The notes: generated from the sequence alone by a model not told the origin. A stretch of 64,000 nucleotides of DNA from Mycolicibacterium flavescens (GCF_001722335.1 NZ_MIHA01000022.1:29082-93081); one strand, 5' to 3'. Shown: positions 49,928 through 58,752, counted from the stretch's first letter. Program-made: numbers and translations.

Positions 49928-50874
49928 CCTCGCCGCTCCCGGATCCGCTGCTGCATCTTCTCGGCGTTCTCCCGCATCTCCTGGGTGATCTGAAAGTGCC
50001 CGCCGAACTCATTGAGGTAGCCGGGCGGGTACTTCGGGTCCGGCAGGATCTGACGCATCCAGCGATACGGCTTGCGGCGCCGCCACTCTCGCGGATAGCC
50101 GACCGAAACCTCCTCGAAGCGCACCCCGTCGTACCAGGTGGTGCGCGGGATGTGCAGATGGCCGTAGACCGAGCACACCGCGTTGTAGCGGGTGTGCCAG
50201 TCGGCGGTCGCGGTGGTGCCGCACCACAGCGAGAACTCCGGATAGAACATCGCCTCGCACGGTTCGCGCACCATCGGGAAATGGTTGACCTGCACGGTCG
50301 GAGTCATCCAGTCCAGGTCCTCGAGCCGCTTGCGGGTGTAGGCCACCCGCTCACGGCACCACGCGTCGCGGGTCGCGTACGGCTCGGCCGACAGCAGGTA
50401 CTCGTCGGTGCCCACGATGTTGCGCTCCCGCGCGATCGCGAGCCCCTCGGCCTTGGTGGCCGCGCCCGCCGGCAGGAACGAGTAGTCGTAGAGCAGGAAC
50501 ATCGGCACGATCGTGGCTGGGCCGCCCTCTTCGGTCCACACCGGAAACGGGTGTTCGGGTGTGATGATGCCCATCTCGTCGCACATGTTGACCAGGTAGT
50601 CGTAGCGGGCCTTGCCGAAGATCTGCATCGGATCGCGGTTGGTGGTCCACAGTTCGTGGTTGCCCGGGATCCAGATCACCTTGGCGAAGCGCTTGCGCAA
50701 CAGGTCCAGCGCCCAGTGGATCTCGTCGGTGCGTTCGGCGACGTCGCCGGCCACGATCAGCCAGTCGTCGGGCGAGGCGGGATACAGCGACTCGGTCACC
50801 GGCTTGTTGCCCGTGTGACCCGTGTGCAGGTCGCTGATCGCCCAGAGGGTGGGTCGTCGGCCGTCGCGTGTCAC
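49924..50874 (-). CDS. pptH: Phosphopantetheinyl hydrolase PptH (metallophosphoesterase)
   Basis: The 316-residue calcineurin-like phosphoesterase has the metal motifs [40 protein letters not shown] and [15 protein letters not shown]. Its homologue Rv2795c removes phosphopantetheine from carrier proteins and opposes PptT. It shares 4 bases with the pptT start. The two enzymes with opposite activities are therefore co-translated, as in M. tuberculosis. Confidence 0.92.
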   Translation of the reverse strand: MTRDGRRPTLWAISDLHTGHTGNKPVTESLYPASPDDWLIVAGDVAERTDEIHWALDLLRKRFAKVIWIPGNHELWTTNRDPMQIFGKARYDYLVNMCDEMGIITPEHPFPVWTEEGGPATIVPMFLLYDYSFLPAGAATKAEGLAIARERNIVGTDEYLLSAEPYATRDAWCRERVAYTRKRLEDLDWMTPTVQVNHFPMVREPCEAMFYPEFSLWCGTTATADWHTRYNAVCSVYGHLHIPRTTWYDGVRFEEVSVGYPREWRRRKPYRWMRQILPDPKYPPGYLNEFGGHFQITQEMRENAEKMQQRIRERRG

Positions 50875-51005
50875 AGCCGACCAGCCTACTTAAGCGCCCC
50901 CGGCGGGCTCGTGCGGCAACTAGAACAGGTTCTGGTTTCCCCTCCGGCGCGTTCCGGCGGCCCGCTACACTCCCCGCAGGGTCGGATCGACGACGAAGGG
51001 GTGCG

Positions 51006-51575
51006 ATGCTCGCCAAGCTGCGCTTGGTCTCGGTGCTGTGTGCGCTGGTCGCTGCGGTGCTCGTGGTGTGGCAGACGACTCCGACCGGCGTGCCGCACGT
51101 CGATTCGGACGATCTCCCGATGACGAACGTGACCACGTCGATCAAGTGGCCCGTCGTCGAGACGACCGATCCGTCGCCCTTCAACCCGTGCAAGGACATC
51201 CCGCTGGACGCGGTGCAGGCCATCGGGCTGGCGTTCACCCCGCCGGTCCCCGAGGACCAGCTGCGCTGCAAGTACGACGCCGGCAACTACCAGATGGCGG
51301 TCGAGGCGATCGTGTGGCGCACCTTCGAGGCGACGCTGCCGCCCGACGCCGTGCAACTCGACATCGACGGGCACCGCGCCGCGCAGTGGTGGATCATGAA
51401 GCCCACCGACTGGAACAACCGGTGGTGGATCACCTGCATGATCGCGTTCGACACCAGTTACGGCGTGCTGCAGCAGTCGCTGTTCTACTCGCCGATCTAC
51501 TCCGAACCCGACCCGGACTGCATGCAGACCAACCTGCAGCGCGCCCACGAACTGATCCCGCACTACATCTTCTGA
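51006..51575 (+). CDS. DUF3558-type secreted protein
   Basis: The 189-residue protein has an N-terminal signal or anchor (MLAKLRLVSVLCALVAAVLV) and then a DUF3558-like domain: PFNPCKDIPLDAVQAIGL and four Cys residues (in FNPCKD, LRCKYD, WITCMI and PDCMQ) that can form two disulfides. This is typical of mycobacterial secreted and lipoprotein-like DUF3558 proteins. There is no lipobox Cys, so it is not a lipoprotein. GGGGTGCGATGC precedes the start. It is encoded before the CocE hydrolase. Confidence 0.82.
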   Translation: MLAKLRLVSVLCALVAAVLVVWQTTPTGVPHVDSDDLPMTNVTTSIKWPVVETTDPSPFNPCKDIPLDAVQAIGLAFTPPVPEDQLRCKYDAGNYQMAVEAIVWRTFEATLPPDAVQLDIDGHRAAQWWIMKPTDWNNRWWITCMIAFDTSYGVLQQSLFYSPIYSEPDPDCMQTNLQRAHELIPHYIF

Positions 51576-51626
51576 CTTCGGCGTCCTTCAACTCGGCTGC
51601 GCGGGCGCCTGCGTAGCCTCGGTGTC

Positions 51627-53300
51627 GTGACAGCTTCCTCCGTGGCCGCTCCGGCGGCCGTCCCCTCGAAGGCCAGCCAGATCGCCGGGCGCACGGTCTC
51701 GCGCCTGCTGCGGCTGCCGCCGCACACCACCGGCTTCACCGTCAACCGGGTGCTGATCCCGATGCGCGACGGTGTCGAGTTGCGGGCCGACCACTACGCG
51801 CCCGCGACGGCCGAACCGGCGGGCACGCTGCTGGTGCGCTGCCCCTACGGCCGCGGCTTCCCGTTCGCCTCGCTGTATGCCGGGATCTACGCCGCCCGCG
51901 GGTATCACGTGGTGTTCCAGAGCGTGCGCGGGACGTTCGGCTCCGGCGGGGAGTTCAACCCGATGGTCAACGAAATCGCCGACGGCGCCGACACGGTCGC
52001 GTGGCTGCGCGAACAGGACTGGTTCACCGGCACGTTCGCCACGATCGGGCTGTCCTACCTCGGTTTCACCCAGTGGGCGCTGCTCGTGGACCCGCCGCCG
52101 GAGATGAAGGCCGCGGTGATCACCGTCGGACCGCACGACGTCAGCGGGCCCCGTTGGGGCACAGGCACCTTCGGGCTCAGCGACTTCCTGGGCTGGAGCC
52201 ATCTGGTGGCCAACCAGGAAGACCCCAACCGCATCCGGGCGCTGGTGCGCCAACTGCGGTCGCGGCGCCTGCTGGCGCGCGCGATGAGCAAGCTGCCCGC
52301 CGGCGAGGCCGGCCGCGCGCTGCTGGGCGACGGGGCGCCCTGGTGGGAGTCGTGGCTCGAGCACCCCGAGCCCGACGACCCGTTCTGGACCGCGCTGAAC
52401 CTGCGCCGCGCGCTGGACACCACCGAGGTGCCGGTGCTGTTGATCGGCGGGTGGCAGGACCTGTTTCTGGAGCAGACCATCGACCAGTACCGGCGGCTGC
52501 ACGAGCGCGGCGTCGACGTCGGGCTGACGGTCGGGTCGTGGACGCACACGCACCTGATGACCAAGGCTGCGCCGACGACCATCCGCGAATCGCTGGATTG
52601 GCTGGGCGCTCACCTCGGCGGCGCGCGACGCAGCCGTCCGCAGCCGGTGCGCGCGTTCGTCAACGGTCACGGGTGGACCGAACTGCCCGAGTGGCCGCCG
52701 CAGATGCCCGAGGTGGTGCGGTACCTGCAGCCCGGCGGCCGCCTCGGCGACGCGGTGCCGCCCGAGACCGCCGCGCCGTCGTCGTTCACCTACAACCCCG
52801 AGCACCCCACGCCGACCATCGGTGGTCGGCTGCTGTCGCCGGAGGCCGGATACCGCAAGGACGCCAAGCTGGCGCAGCGGCCGGATGTGCTGAGCTTCAC
52901 CGGTGATCGGTTACCGACCGACCTGTATGTGGCCGGGTCACCGGTCGTGGAACTGGCGCACTCCTGCGACAACCCGCACAACGACCTGTTCGTGCGGATC
53001 AGCGAGGTCGACGCCAAGGGCCGGTCCCGCAACGTCAGCGACGGATATGTCGGGGCCGCAACGGATTCCGGGACCGTGCGCATCGAGCTCGATCCGGTCG
53101 CACACCGGTTCCGGGCCGGCTCCCGAATCCGGGTACTGGTCGCAGGTGGGTCGCATCCGCGGTTTGCGCGCAACCTCGGCACCGGTGAGCCTCTGGGCGC
53201 GGGCAGCAGACTCGTCCCGGCGACCCACAGTGTGCATCTGGGTGACGGCGCGTCGCGCCTGGTGCTGCCCGCCGGGCCGCAGCCGCCGTCGAGCAAATAA
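51627..53300 (+). CDS. CocE/NonD-family X-Pro dipeptidyl-peptidase-like hydrolase
   Basis: This 557-residue protein has an alpha/beta hydrolase N-domain (VRCPYGRGFPFASLYAGIYA; the nucleophile in TIGLSYLGFTQWALLVDPPP, GLSYLG elbow; the acid and His in GGWQDLFLEQTIDQ and SWTHTHL) and a C-terminal jelly-roll domain (TYNPEHPTPTIGGRLLSPEA, then GSRIRVLVAGGSHPRFARNL). It is the homologue of Rv2800. It hydrolyses ester or amide bonds; the substrate is unknown. The start is a GTG at 51627. Confidence 0.9.
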   Translation: MTASSVAAPAAVPSKASQIAGRTVSRLLRLPPHTTGFTVNRVLIPMRDGVELRADHYAPATAEPAGTLLVRCPYGRGFPFASLYAGIYAARGYHVVFQSVRGTFGSGGEFNPMVNEIADGADTVAWLREQDWFTGTFATIGLSYLGFTQWALLVDPPPEMKAAVITVGPHDVSGPRWGTGTFGLSDFLGWSHLVANQEDPNRIRALVRQLRSRRLLARAMSKLPAGEAGRALLGDGAPWWESWLEHPEPDDPFWTALNLRRALDTTEVPVLLIGGWQDLFLEQTIDQYRRLHERGVDVGLTVGSWTHTHLMTKAAPTTIRESLDWLGAHLGGARRSRPQPVRAFVNGHGWTELPEWPPQMPEVVRYLQPGGRLGDAVPPETAAPSSFTYNPEHPTPTIGGRLLSPEAGYRKDAKLAQRPDVLSFTGDRLPTDLYVAGSPVVELAHSCDNPHNDLFVRISEVDAKGRSRNVSDGYVGAATDSGTVRIELDPVAHRFRAGSRIRVLVAGGSHPRFARNLGTGEPLGAGSRLVPATHSVHLGDGASRLVLPAGPQPPSSK

Positions 53301-53367
53301 CTTTCTGGCACGCAACCCTTTCATATCAGACGCATGGAAACCCTCCGCATGATTGGCGCGGACAAGC

Positions 53368-53402
53368 CGAAACCGCGAACCTTGAATTGGCTCGCGGTTT
53401 CG
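53368..53402. terminator. Strong hairpin between convergent genes
   Basis: CGAAACCGCGA (53368-53378) and TCGCGGTTTCG (53392-53402) are perfect 11-base inverted repeats with a 13-base loop. The hairpin lies between the CocE-like gene (plus) and the small secreted gene (minus), so it can end both transcripts. Confidence 0.8.
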
Positions 53403-53413
53403 TCGGGTGCGGG

Positions 53414-53647
53414 TCAATCGCCCAGCAGGAACATCGGCGACGAGGACGGCCCCCAGATCCGTGGCGGGGTGACCGCGGGCGGGAAGACCTGGATCGCGAC
53501 GTGTCCGGGTCGCTGGGTGGTGGTGTTGCGACCGGCATCGTTACTGTTCGGGACGGTGGCGGCGGCCGCGGCGGGGGCGGTGATGATCGCCGCTGCCGCC
53601 GCGCTCGAACCCAGCAGCATGGCGATGGTGCCCAGTGTGACCTTCAT
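53414..53647 (-). CDS. Small secreted alanine-rich protein
   Basis: The 77-residue protein starts with MKVTLGTIAMLLGSSAAAAA, a signal peptide followed by an ITAPAAAAATVP cleavage region. The mature part is about 45 residues, Pro/Thr/Asn-rich, ending PPRIWGPSSSPMFLLGD. AAGGGAG lies about 6 bases before the ATG. I recognise no named family, but small secreted proteins of this type are common in mycobacteria. A 14-base perfect palindrome lies 32 bases upstream of the start. Confidence 0.72.
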   Translation of the reverse strand: MKVTLGTIAMLLGSSAAAAAIITAPAAAAATVPNSNDAGRNTTTQRPGHVAIQVFPPAVTPPRIWGPSSSPMFLLGD

Positions 53648-53678
53648 GGTGTGCTCCCTTGATCTACGGATTCGTATT

Positions 53679-53692
53679 CGGCGAATTCGCCG
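53679..53692. promoter_or_regulatory. 14-base palindrome upstream of the small secreted gene
   Basis: CGGCGAATTCGCCG is a perfect inverted repeat centred on GAATTC, about 32 bases upstream of the ATG at 53647. It is placed where a repressor would bind near a promoter. Confidence 0.4.
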
Positions 53693-53797
53693 GATGCGTT
53701 GTCGTACACAATTCAATCTAGGGAGCTACCGGGTGGACGTCGCGACCTTCAAATGGAATTCACACAGAAGGCGTAGCGGCAATTACAGCAAACTGTC

Positions 53798-54358
53798 TCA
53801 GCCGACGGCGCTGCGCACCTGATCCGCGATCTGTTCCAGCGTGGCATCGTCGTGTAGGGGATCGTCCAACACCGGATCGATGGGCAGCTCGACCCAACTC
53901 GTGCAACCGGCATAGTCCGGAGTGCGGGTCAGGCGTAGCGGGGTGAGCAGCGGGCTGGTCTGGACGACGAGCGCGGTGAGCCGGTGCCTGGGCCGAAAGT
54001 CCAGCCGGTCGGCGCGCACCGAGTCATCGGTCCAGATATGCAGTGGTGCAACCTGTTCCAGGTTCTCGGGCCGGTTGACTTCGACCGCGGCGACCACGGC
54101 GGCGCCCGCCCGGATCGTCACGGCGCTGTCGGTGCTGTCGACGGCCGCCGGTTCGAGCAGATCGCGGTGTTCGGTGCGGACGCGTTCGGCGTGGCTGTGC
54201 GCGACGGTCGGAAACAGCAGGAACCGTGACGCCGACACCGCGAACCGCTTCTCGTGGATGCCGCCCTTGCGCAGCAGGACGGTCTGCCGGCCGTCGAGCA
54301 GCGCGTGGATGGCGGCGCTCCACTCCTTGAGTGCGGGCGACGTCGGCGTCGCGGTCAT
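53798..54358 (-). CDS. DUF1802 family protein
   Basis: The 186-residue protein starts at the ATG at 54358 (MTATPTSPALKEWSAAIHAL). The DUF1802 signature is in DGRQTVLLRKGGIHEKRFAV. The remainder is beta-rich with VEVNRPENLEQVAPLHIWTD. There is no signal peptide. It overlaps the DUF2277 gene by 4 bases, so the two are one operon. Function unknown. Confidence 0.85.
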   Translation of the reverse strand: MTATPTSPALKEWSAAIHALLDGRQTVLLRKGGIHEKRFAVSASRFLLFPTVAHSHAERVRTEHRDLLEPAAVDSTDSAVTIRAGAAVVAAVEVNRPENLEQVAPLHIWTDDSVRADRLDFRPRHRLTALVVQTSPLLTPLRLTRTPDYAGCTSWVELPIDPVLDDPLHDDATLEQIADQVRSAVG

Positions 54359-54633
54359 CGCGCCTCGGCCGCGGCGGCGATGCGGGCGCGGACTTCGGGA
54401 CGGCGCAGCGGCGGGACGGTCTTGGGGGGTTGGCGGCGCGGCGGCAACTCGCCCAGCAGTCGGCGGGTCGTCGCGGTGACCTCGGCGACGGCGGCTTCGA
54501 AGGCCTCCACGTTGGCCGCCGTCGGCCGGGTGATCCCGCTGACTTTGCGGATGTACTGGCGCGCGGCCGCCTCGATCTCCTCGTCGGTGGCCGCGGGCTC
54601 GAGGCCGCGCAGCTCCGTGATGTTTCGGCACAT
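54355..54633 (-). CDS. DUF2277 family protein
   Basis: The 92-residue protein starts MCRNITELRGLEPAATDEEI, the DUF2277 hallmark. It continues with a helical RQYIRKVSGITRPTAANVEA segment and a basic Pro-rich tail. A GTG 9 bases upstream (54642) could extend it by 3 residues. It is co-transcribed with the DUF1802 gene (ATGA overlap) and divergent from the enoyl-CoA hydratase. Confidence 0.88.
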   Translation of the reverse strand: MCRNITELRGLEPAATDEEIEAAARQYIRKVSGITRPTAANVEAFEAAVAEVTATTRRLLGELPPRRQPPKTVPPLRRPEVRARIAAAAEAR

Positions 54634-54656
54634 ATTGCCCACGATAGGTTGATCGG

Positions 54657-55412
54657 GTGACTGACGACATCCTGCTCATCGACACCCAGGACCGGGTACG
54701 CACGCTGACCTTGAACCGGCCGCAGGCACGCAACGCCTTGTCGGCCGAGCTGCGGAAGCGGTTCTACGGTGCGCTCGGCCAGGCGCAGAACGACGATGCC
54801 GTCGACGTGGTGATCGTGACCGGCGCCGACCCGGTGTTCTGCGCGGGGCTCGACCTCAAGGAACTCGGCGACACCACGGAGCTTCCCGACATCTCGCCCA
54901 AATGGCCGCCGATGACCAAGCCCGTCATCGGTGCGATCAACGGCGCGGCGGTCACCGGCGGCCTGGAGATCGCGCTGTACTGCGACATCCTGATCGCCTC
55001 CGAGCACGCCCGGTTCGCCGACACGCATGCGCGGGTGGGGCTGCTGCCGACCTGGGGTCTGTCGGTGCGGCTGCCGCAGAAGGTCGGCGTCGGCATGGCC
55101 CGGCGGATGAGCCTGACCGGTGACTACTTGTCGGCCACCGACGCGCTGCGGGCGGGCCTGGTCACCGAGGTCGTCGCCCACGACCAGCTGTTGCCTGCGG
55201 CCCGCCAGGTGGCGGCCTCGATCGTCGGCAACAACCAGCGCGCCGTGCGTGCGCTGTTGGCGTCCTACCACCGCATCGACGAGGCGCAGACCAACGAAGG
55301 GCTGTGGATCGAGGCGGCGTCGGCGCGCGAATGGATGCGCAGCACCAGCGGCGACGACATCGCGGCCAACCGCGACGCCGTGCTGCAGCGGGGCCGCTCG
55401 CAGGTCCGCTGA
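54657..55412 (+). CDS. echA16: Enoyl-CoA hydratase/isomerase family protein
   Basis: The 251-residue crotonase-fold enzyme has the oxyanion hole segments FCAGLDLKELGD and AINGAAVTGGLEIALYCDIL. The catalytic Glu is in the ARVGLLPTWGLSVRLPQKVG region, typical of the EchA16 group with Trp after Pro. It is likely to act in fatty acid beta-oxidation. It is GTG-started and divergent from the DUF2277 gene with only 23 bases between. Confidence 0.85.
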   Translation: MTDDILLIDTQDRVRTLTLNRPQARNALSAELRKRFYGALGQAQNDDAVDVVIVTGADPVFCAGLDLKELGDTTELPDISPKWPPMTKPVIGAINGAAVTGGLEIALYCDILIASEHARFADTHARVGLLPTWGLSVRLPQKVGVGMARRMSLTGDYLSATDALRAGLVTEVVAHDQLLPAARQVAASIVGNNQRAVRALLASYHRIDEAQTNEGLWIEAASAREWMRSTSGDDIAANRDAVLQRGRSQVR

Positions 55413-55423
55413 CACTGGGTGCG

Positions 55424-55447
55424 CACGCTCGTACGCTGACGAGCGTG
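55424..55447 (+). other. Hairpin covering the start codon of the methyltransferase gene
   Basis: CACGCTCGT (55424-55432) and ACGAGCGTG (55439-55447) are perfect 9-base inverted repeats with a 6-base loop. The last three bases are the GTG start of the next gene. It can terminate echA transcripts or hide the start codon. Confidence 0.55.
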
Positions 55448-56029
55448 AACGAGGCGCATGAGTACTGCGGCAGCGACGAGTGGCGGCAGCTGATCCGCGA
55501 GGTGATCCTGCCGTGGGCGATGGGCGAGGCGACCCTCGGCGACGACGTGCTCGAGGTGGGGCCGGGTTACGGCGCCACCACCGACGTGCTCAGCACCACG
55601 GCCGCACAGTTGACGTCGGTGGAGATCGACGACGAGCTGGCGGCCATGCTGCGCGAGCGGTTCGCGGACACGCCGTCGGTGCAGATCATGCACGGGGATG
55701 CGACCCGGCTCAGCTTCCCCGACGGACGGTTCACCGGCGCAGCATGTTTCACGATGCTGCACCACGTCCCGACCGTCGAGCTGCAAGACCGGCTCTTCAC
55801 TGAGGTCGCCCGTGTGCTGCGGCCGGGGGCGGCGCTGGTGGCCAGCGACAGCCTCGGCAGCGACGAACTCGCCGTCGCGCACGAGGGCGACACCTACAAC
55901 CCGATCGATCCGGCCACGCTGCCCGCCCGGTTGACCGCCGCCGGCTTCACCGACATCGCGGTGAAGACAACCGAATACGGCTGGGCGGCAGTGGCTCGCA
56001 CCCGGACCCCGGATCGGACCCCGCTGTGA
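55445..56029 (+). CDS. Class I SAM-dependent methyltransferase
   Basis: The 194-residue protein starts at GTG 55445 (VNEAHEYCGSDEWRQLIREV). SAM-binding motif I is LEVGPGYGATTDVLS, motif II VEIDDELAAMLRERF, then GDATRLSFPDGRFTGAACFT (motif III/IV region). The substrate is unknown. The C-terminal part (GSDELAVAHEGDTYNPIDPA) is typical of small-molecule methyltransferases. It is convergent with the secreted GjpA-like gene. Confidence 0.88.
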   Translation: MNEAHEYCGSDEWRQLIREVILPWAMGEATLGDDVLEVGPGYGATTDVLSTTAAQLTSVEIDDELAAMLRERFADTPSVQIMHGDATRLSFPDGRFTGAACFTMLHHVPTVELQDRLFTEVARVLRPGAALVASDSLGSDELAVAHEGDTYNPIDPATLPARLTAAGFTDIAVKTTEYGWAAVARTRTPDRTPL

Positions 56030-56060
56030 CGGGACCCGATCCGGGTCGCGATCAATCCCG

Positions 56061-57533
56061 TCAGGCCTCGCCGTCGCCTGCGCCGCCCGCCGGCCCGTCG
56101 GAAGTGGACGTCTGCGAGTCGCTTTCGCCGGCCTGGCCCTCGGGCGCGTCGCTGCCGTCGGCCGGCGTGGTCACTGCACCCGGGGTCGTTGTGAGATCTC
56201 CGGCGATCTCGTCAACGACCGGATCGGCATCGTCGGGTTGCGTTGTGCCCATTCCGGTCTCACCGGGCTCGGCCTTGAGGCTGACCCGCACGAGATCGGG
56301 TTCGGTGTCTTCTCCCTCGACCTCGGGTGTCGAAACCTCCGCGACCACAGGTTCGTTCGCCGGTTCCTCGGCAGCCGGGGCAGGCGCAGCGTCTGCCGTG
56401 GTGTCCTCCTCGGCTTCTGCCACGACGTCCACCGTCACGGTCAGGTCAGGCTCCGACTTCAGCGGTGAGTCGCTCACCAGCGCCGCATCGGGAGCCGACG
56501 TCGTCGTGCTCTGACGAGCACTGGTCGTGGGCGACGCGATCGCCTGGGCCAGGCTCTTGATCGCGTCCATCACGGCGCCGACCGCGGAGATGCCGAACGG
56601 GCCGCCGATCAAACCGGCCATCGGGAAGTCACCGGAGGCCATGATGCCGTTGAGGAATGCGTCGGTGATCTTGGCCGGAGCGTTGAGCAGAGCGCTGACC
56701 AGCGAGACGGGATCGGCGCCCACCACAGCGTCCACGATGTCTTCGAGCGAGGCGGCCGTCGCCACCCCGGCCGAGTTCAACGGCCCGAGAATCCCGTTCA
56801 GCAGAATGCTCGGCAGGACGGACGGAACGCGATCGATGAAGTTGGCGATGTTTCGCAGCGGCTGGGACGCGACGCCCGTCGGGTCGATGATGTTGGCGAG
56901 GTCTTTGAACGGCTGAGAGATCACCCCTGCGATCGGGAACCCGGCCATGATCACCGGAAGACCGATCAGCACGCCGAGACTCGCGAATGTCGTCACGCCC
57001 TGTGCGAACTCGCCGCTGGCGAACTGGTCGATCATTTGACGGACCGTCGCGGGCACACCGAACGGGTCGGCGGGATCCATCGCCGCGCCCAGCTGGTCGA
57101 CAACGGATCTGAGGGTGTCGGCGAGGATCCCGACCGACTCGAGCTGATTGGCGACGAACTGCTCGAACATCGCCGGGACGCTGTTCGGATCCGCTGGGTT
57201 CATCTGGCCGAGTCGCGCGACGAGCGCCTGCGCGACGGCCGGGAGGTTCGTCGCCATGCCGAGCTGATTGGCCAGGACCTGCCGAAGCAGCGGTGCAGGG
57301 TCGGCCAGCCACCGCTGCCCCACCGCGTTGACGTTCGACAGCGACGTCTCGATGACGCGAGCCCACTCCTCTACAGGGTTCGTCATCGCCGACAGTGCAA
57401 ACGCCGGCGATGACGCATGAACCGCGGGAAGCGGTATCTCCGGTGCGGACGGGGCGATCGGACTGACCGCGATGGCGCCTGCACTCACAAGCGCCACACC
57501 TGCAGTCAAATAGGACCGCGAAGCAACGTGCAT
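56061..57533 (-). CDS. Large secreted GjpA-like/mycobacterial surface protein
   Basis: The 490-residue protein has a signal peptide (MHVASRSYLTAGVALVSAGA, then AVSPIAPSAPEIPLP). The body, about 45-340, is repeated hydrophobic helices with Pro-Val and Asn-Phe/Leu motifs (GVISQPFKDLANIIDPTGVA). The tail, about 345-490, is Thr/Glu/Asp/Pro-rich and acidic. This layout matches the mycobacterial GjpA/porin-like secreted family. A strong AAGGAG lies 7 bases before the ATG. Its exact role, whether porin or surface protein, is not proven. A long gap (57534-58087) lies upstream. Confidence 0.72.
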   Translation of the reverse strand: MHVASRSYLTAGVALVSAGAIAVSPIAPSAPEIPLPAVHASSPAFALSAMTNPVEEWARVIETSLSNVNAVGQRWLADPAPLLRQVLANQLGMATNLPAVAQALVARLGQMNPADPNSVPAMFEQFVANQLESVGILADTLRSVVDQLGAAMDPADPFGVPATVRQMIDQFASGEFAQGVTTFASLGVLIGLPVIMAGFPIAGVISQPFKDLANIIDPTGVASQPLRNIANFIDRVPSVLPSILLNGILGPLNSAGVATAASLEDIVDAVVGADPVSLVSALLNAPAKITDAFLNGIMASGDFPMAGLIGGPFGISAVGAVMDAIKSLAQAIASPTTSARQSTTTSAPDAALVSDSPLKSEPDLTVTVDVVAEAEEDTTADAAPAPAAEEPANEPVVAEVSTPEVEGEDTEPDLVRVSLKAEPGETGMGTTQPDDADPVVDEIAGDLTTTPGAVTTPADGSDAPEGQAGESDSQTSTSDGPAGGAGDGEA

Positions 57534-58087
57534 GGTTACTCCTTCAAGATCGACGAACTAAGACCGCTGAAACTTACTGACAAGTAGGTTCGCCTGTCAG
57601 CCGTTTTCGAAAGCTCGGCAAACCGCGGGCGATCGGCCATCGCGGGTCGGCAAACGAGCATGGACCAGCAGCTTCAGCGGCGATGGGGTACCGATTATGG
57701 CCGCCCGCGCGACCACCGCCGTCCGCTTGGGATACTTCGGTCGCGACTCGTGAAAGTTTGCTGAAATTGTAAGTTGGCTTAGGTTACCGAACCGTAGGGT
57801 CGGGCTTTCCGGCGGTTGGCGTTAGCGAGGGACTTTCCCGGTTCCACCGCGGCGGTGCGGGCGATCCGGCTGCCCGGTCCGCTACAAACCAGGCCCGTGA
57901 ATACCGCAACGAAACGATCAGCAAAGAGTTGACAGAACTGGTCAATTTGTAAAGTCGACGGAATCCGTAGCTCCGGTCGGGCCGGTTCTCGAAAAACTTC
58001 TGAAAAAAGTGTCAGCGCGACGGGTGCGCGCCGCTCTTACCTGTGACCGCCACCCAACCGGGGTGGCCGCACAGACAGAGACAGCCA
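57534..58087. other. 554-base intergenic region, no gene seen
   Basis: This region separates the divergent GjpA-like gene and the sigma block. It is AT-richer than its surroundings. Visible signals are CTGACA-N12-TGTCAG (57577-57600), TTGAC-N7-GTCAA (57929-57945) with TTGACA at 57929, and element A (58006-58046). I see no convincing open reading frame or RNA gene. Confidence 0.6.
58006..58046 (+). promoter_or_regulatory. Promoter-like element A, shared with 61768
   Basis: TGTCAGCG (58010-58017) is followed after 15 bases by GCTCTTACCTG (58033-58043). The same two blocks with the same 15-base spacer occur at 61772-61805, and similarity continues into GAC-GC-ACC. It lies 42 bases upstream of the 58088 gene. 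It may be the -35/-10 pair of the ECF sigma factors encoded here. Confidence 0.6.
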
Positions 58088-58731
58088 TGACCACCTTCCA
58101 GACCGACCCCGACACCCAGACCGTCGCCGCAGGTTGGTCGTCCAGCCCGCTGGGCGGCCCCGACCACGATTTCCTCCTCGACGATCCCGCTGAGCCGACG
58201 CAGGTCGCGGACACTGACTCCGCCCGGTCGGTGTCCCGGCACGCGCTCATCGCCGCTGCCCTGGCGTTCGGCATCGGCGGCGGCGCCGCGCTGGGCCTGA
58301 TGGTCACCGACTTCGGCCCGGGTGAGCCGACCCCGGTCACCGAGTCGCCGCGGCCGGCGGTGCTGATCACTCCCGAGGTTCCCGCGATGACGATTGCTCC
58401 GACGGTTCCTCCGGTTGACGTCGCGGCACCGTCGGCCATGCCGTCCGCACCGGCGCGAAGCACCGTCGTCGCGGTGCCGACGCCGCAGGCACCGGCTCCT
58501 CAGACGTCCGCCGACGACGTCCCGCCACCCCACGCGGACGACGCGCCGGCACCCGAACCGGAAGACCCGGCCCCGCAGCCGCCGGTGTTCGATGATCTGC
58601 CCTTCGAACTGCCCACGCCGCCGATTCCCGAACCGCCGGTGTTCGATCCGGATCTGCCGCTGGCACCGGCCCCGGCGCCGAACCCTGATCCGTTCCCGCT
58701 GCCGGATCTCGACCTCACCGCCAAGCCGTAA
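58088..58731 (+). CDS. Membrane-anchored proline-rich protein
   Basis: The 214-residue protein has a soluble N-terminal part of about 48 residues (MTTFQTDPDTQTVAAGWSSS...), one membrane helix (about 52-72, ALIAAALAFGIGGGAALGLM), then an exterior part of about 140 residues rich in Pro, Ala, Asp and Val. The tail has repeated PPxPEPPVFDPDLP-like units. It is the first gene after element A and lies 21 bases before the ECF sigma gene, so it is probably co-regulated. It resembles the Pro-rich exterior of the anti-sigma parts next to it. I recognise no family. Confidence 0.75.
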
Positions 58732-58752
58732 CACGACGCGTGGAAAGACGTC

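Noticed and set aside
57779..57797. IdeR-like iron box (TTAGGTTA followed by AACC)
   Set aside because: Only the first half matches the IdeR consensus; about 6 of 19 positions differ in the second half, and no iron gene is adjacent.
58453..58720. Tandem repeat in the proline-rich gene
   Set aside because: Pro/Ala/Asp-rich codons give a repetitive look, but there is no fixed repeat unit length.
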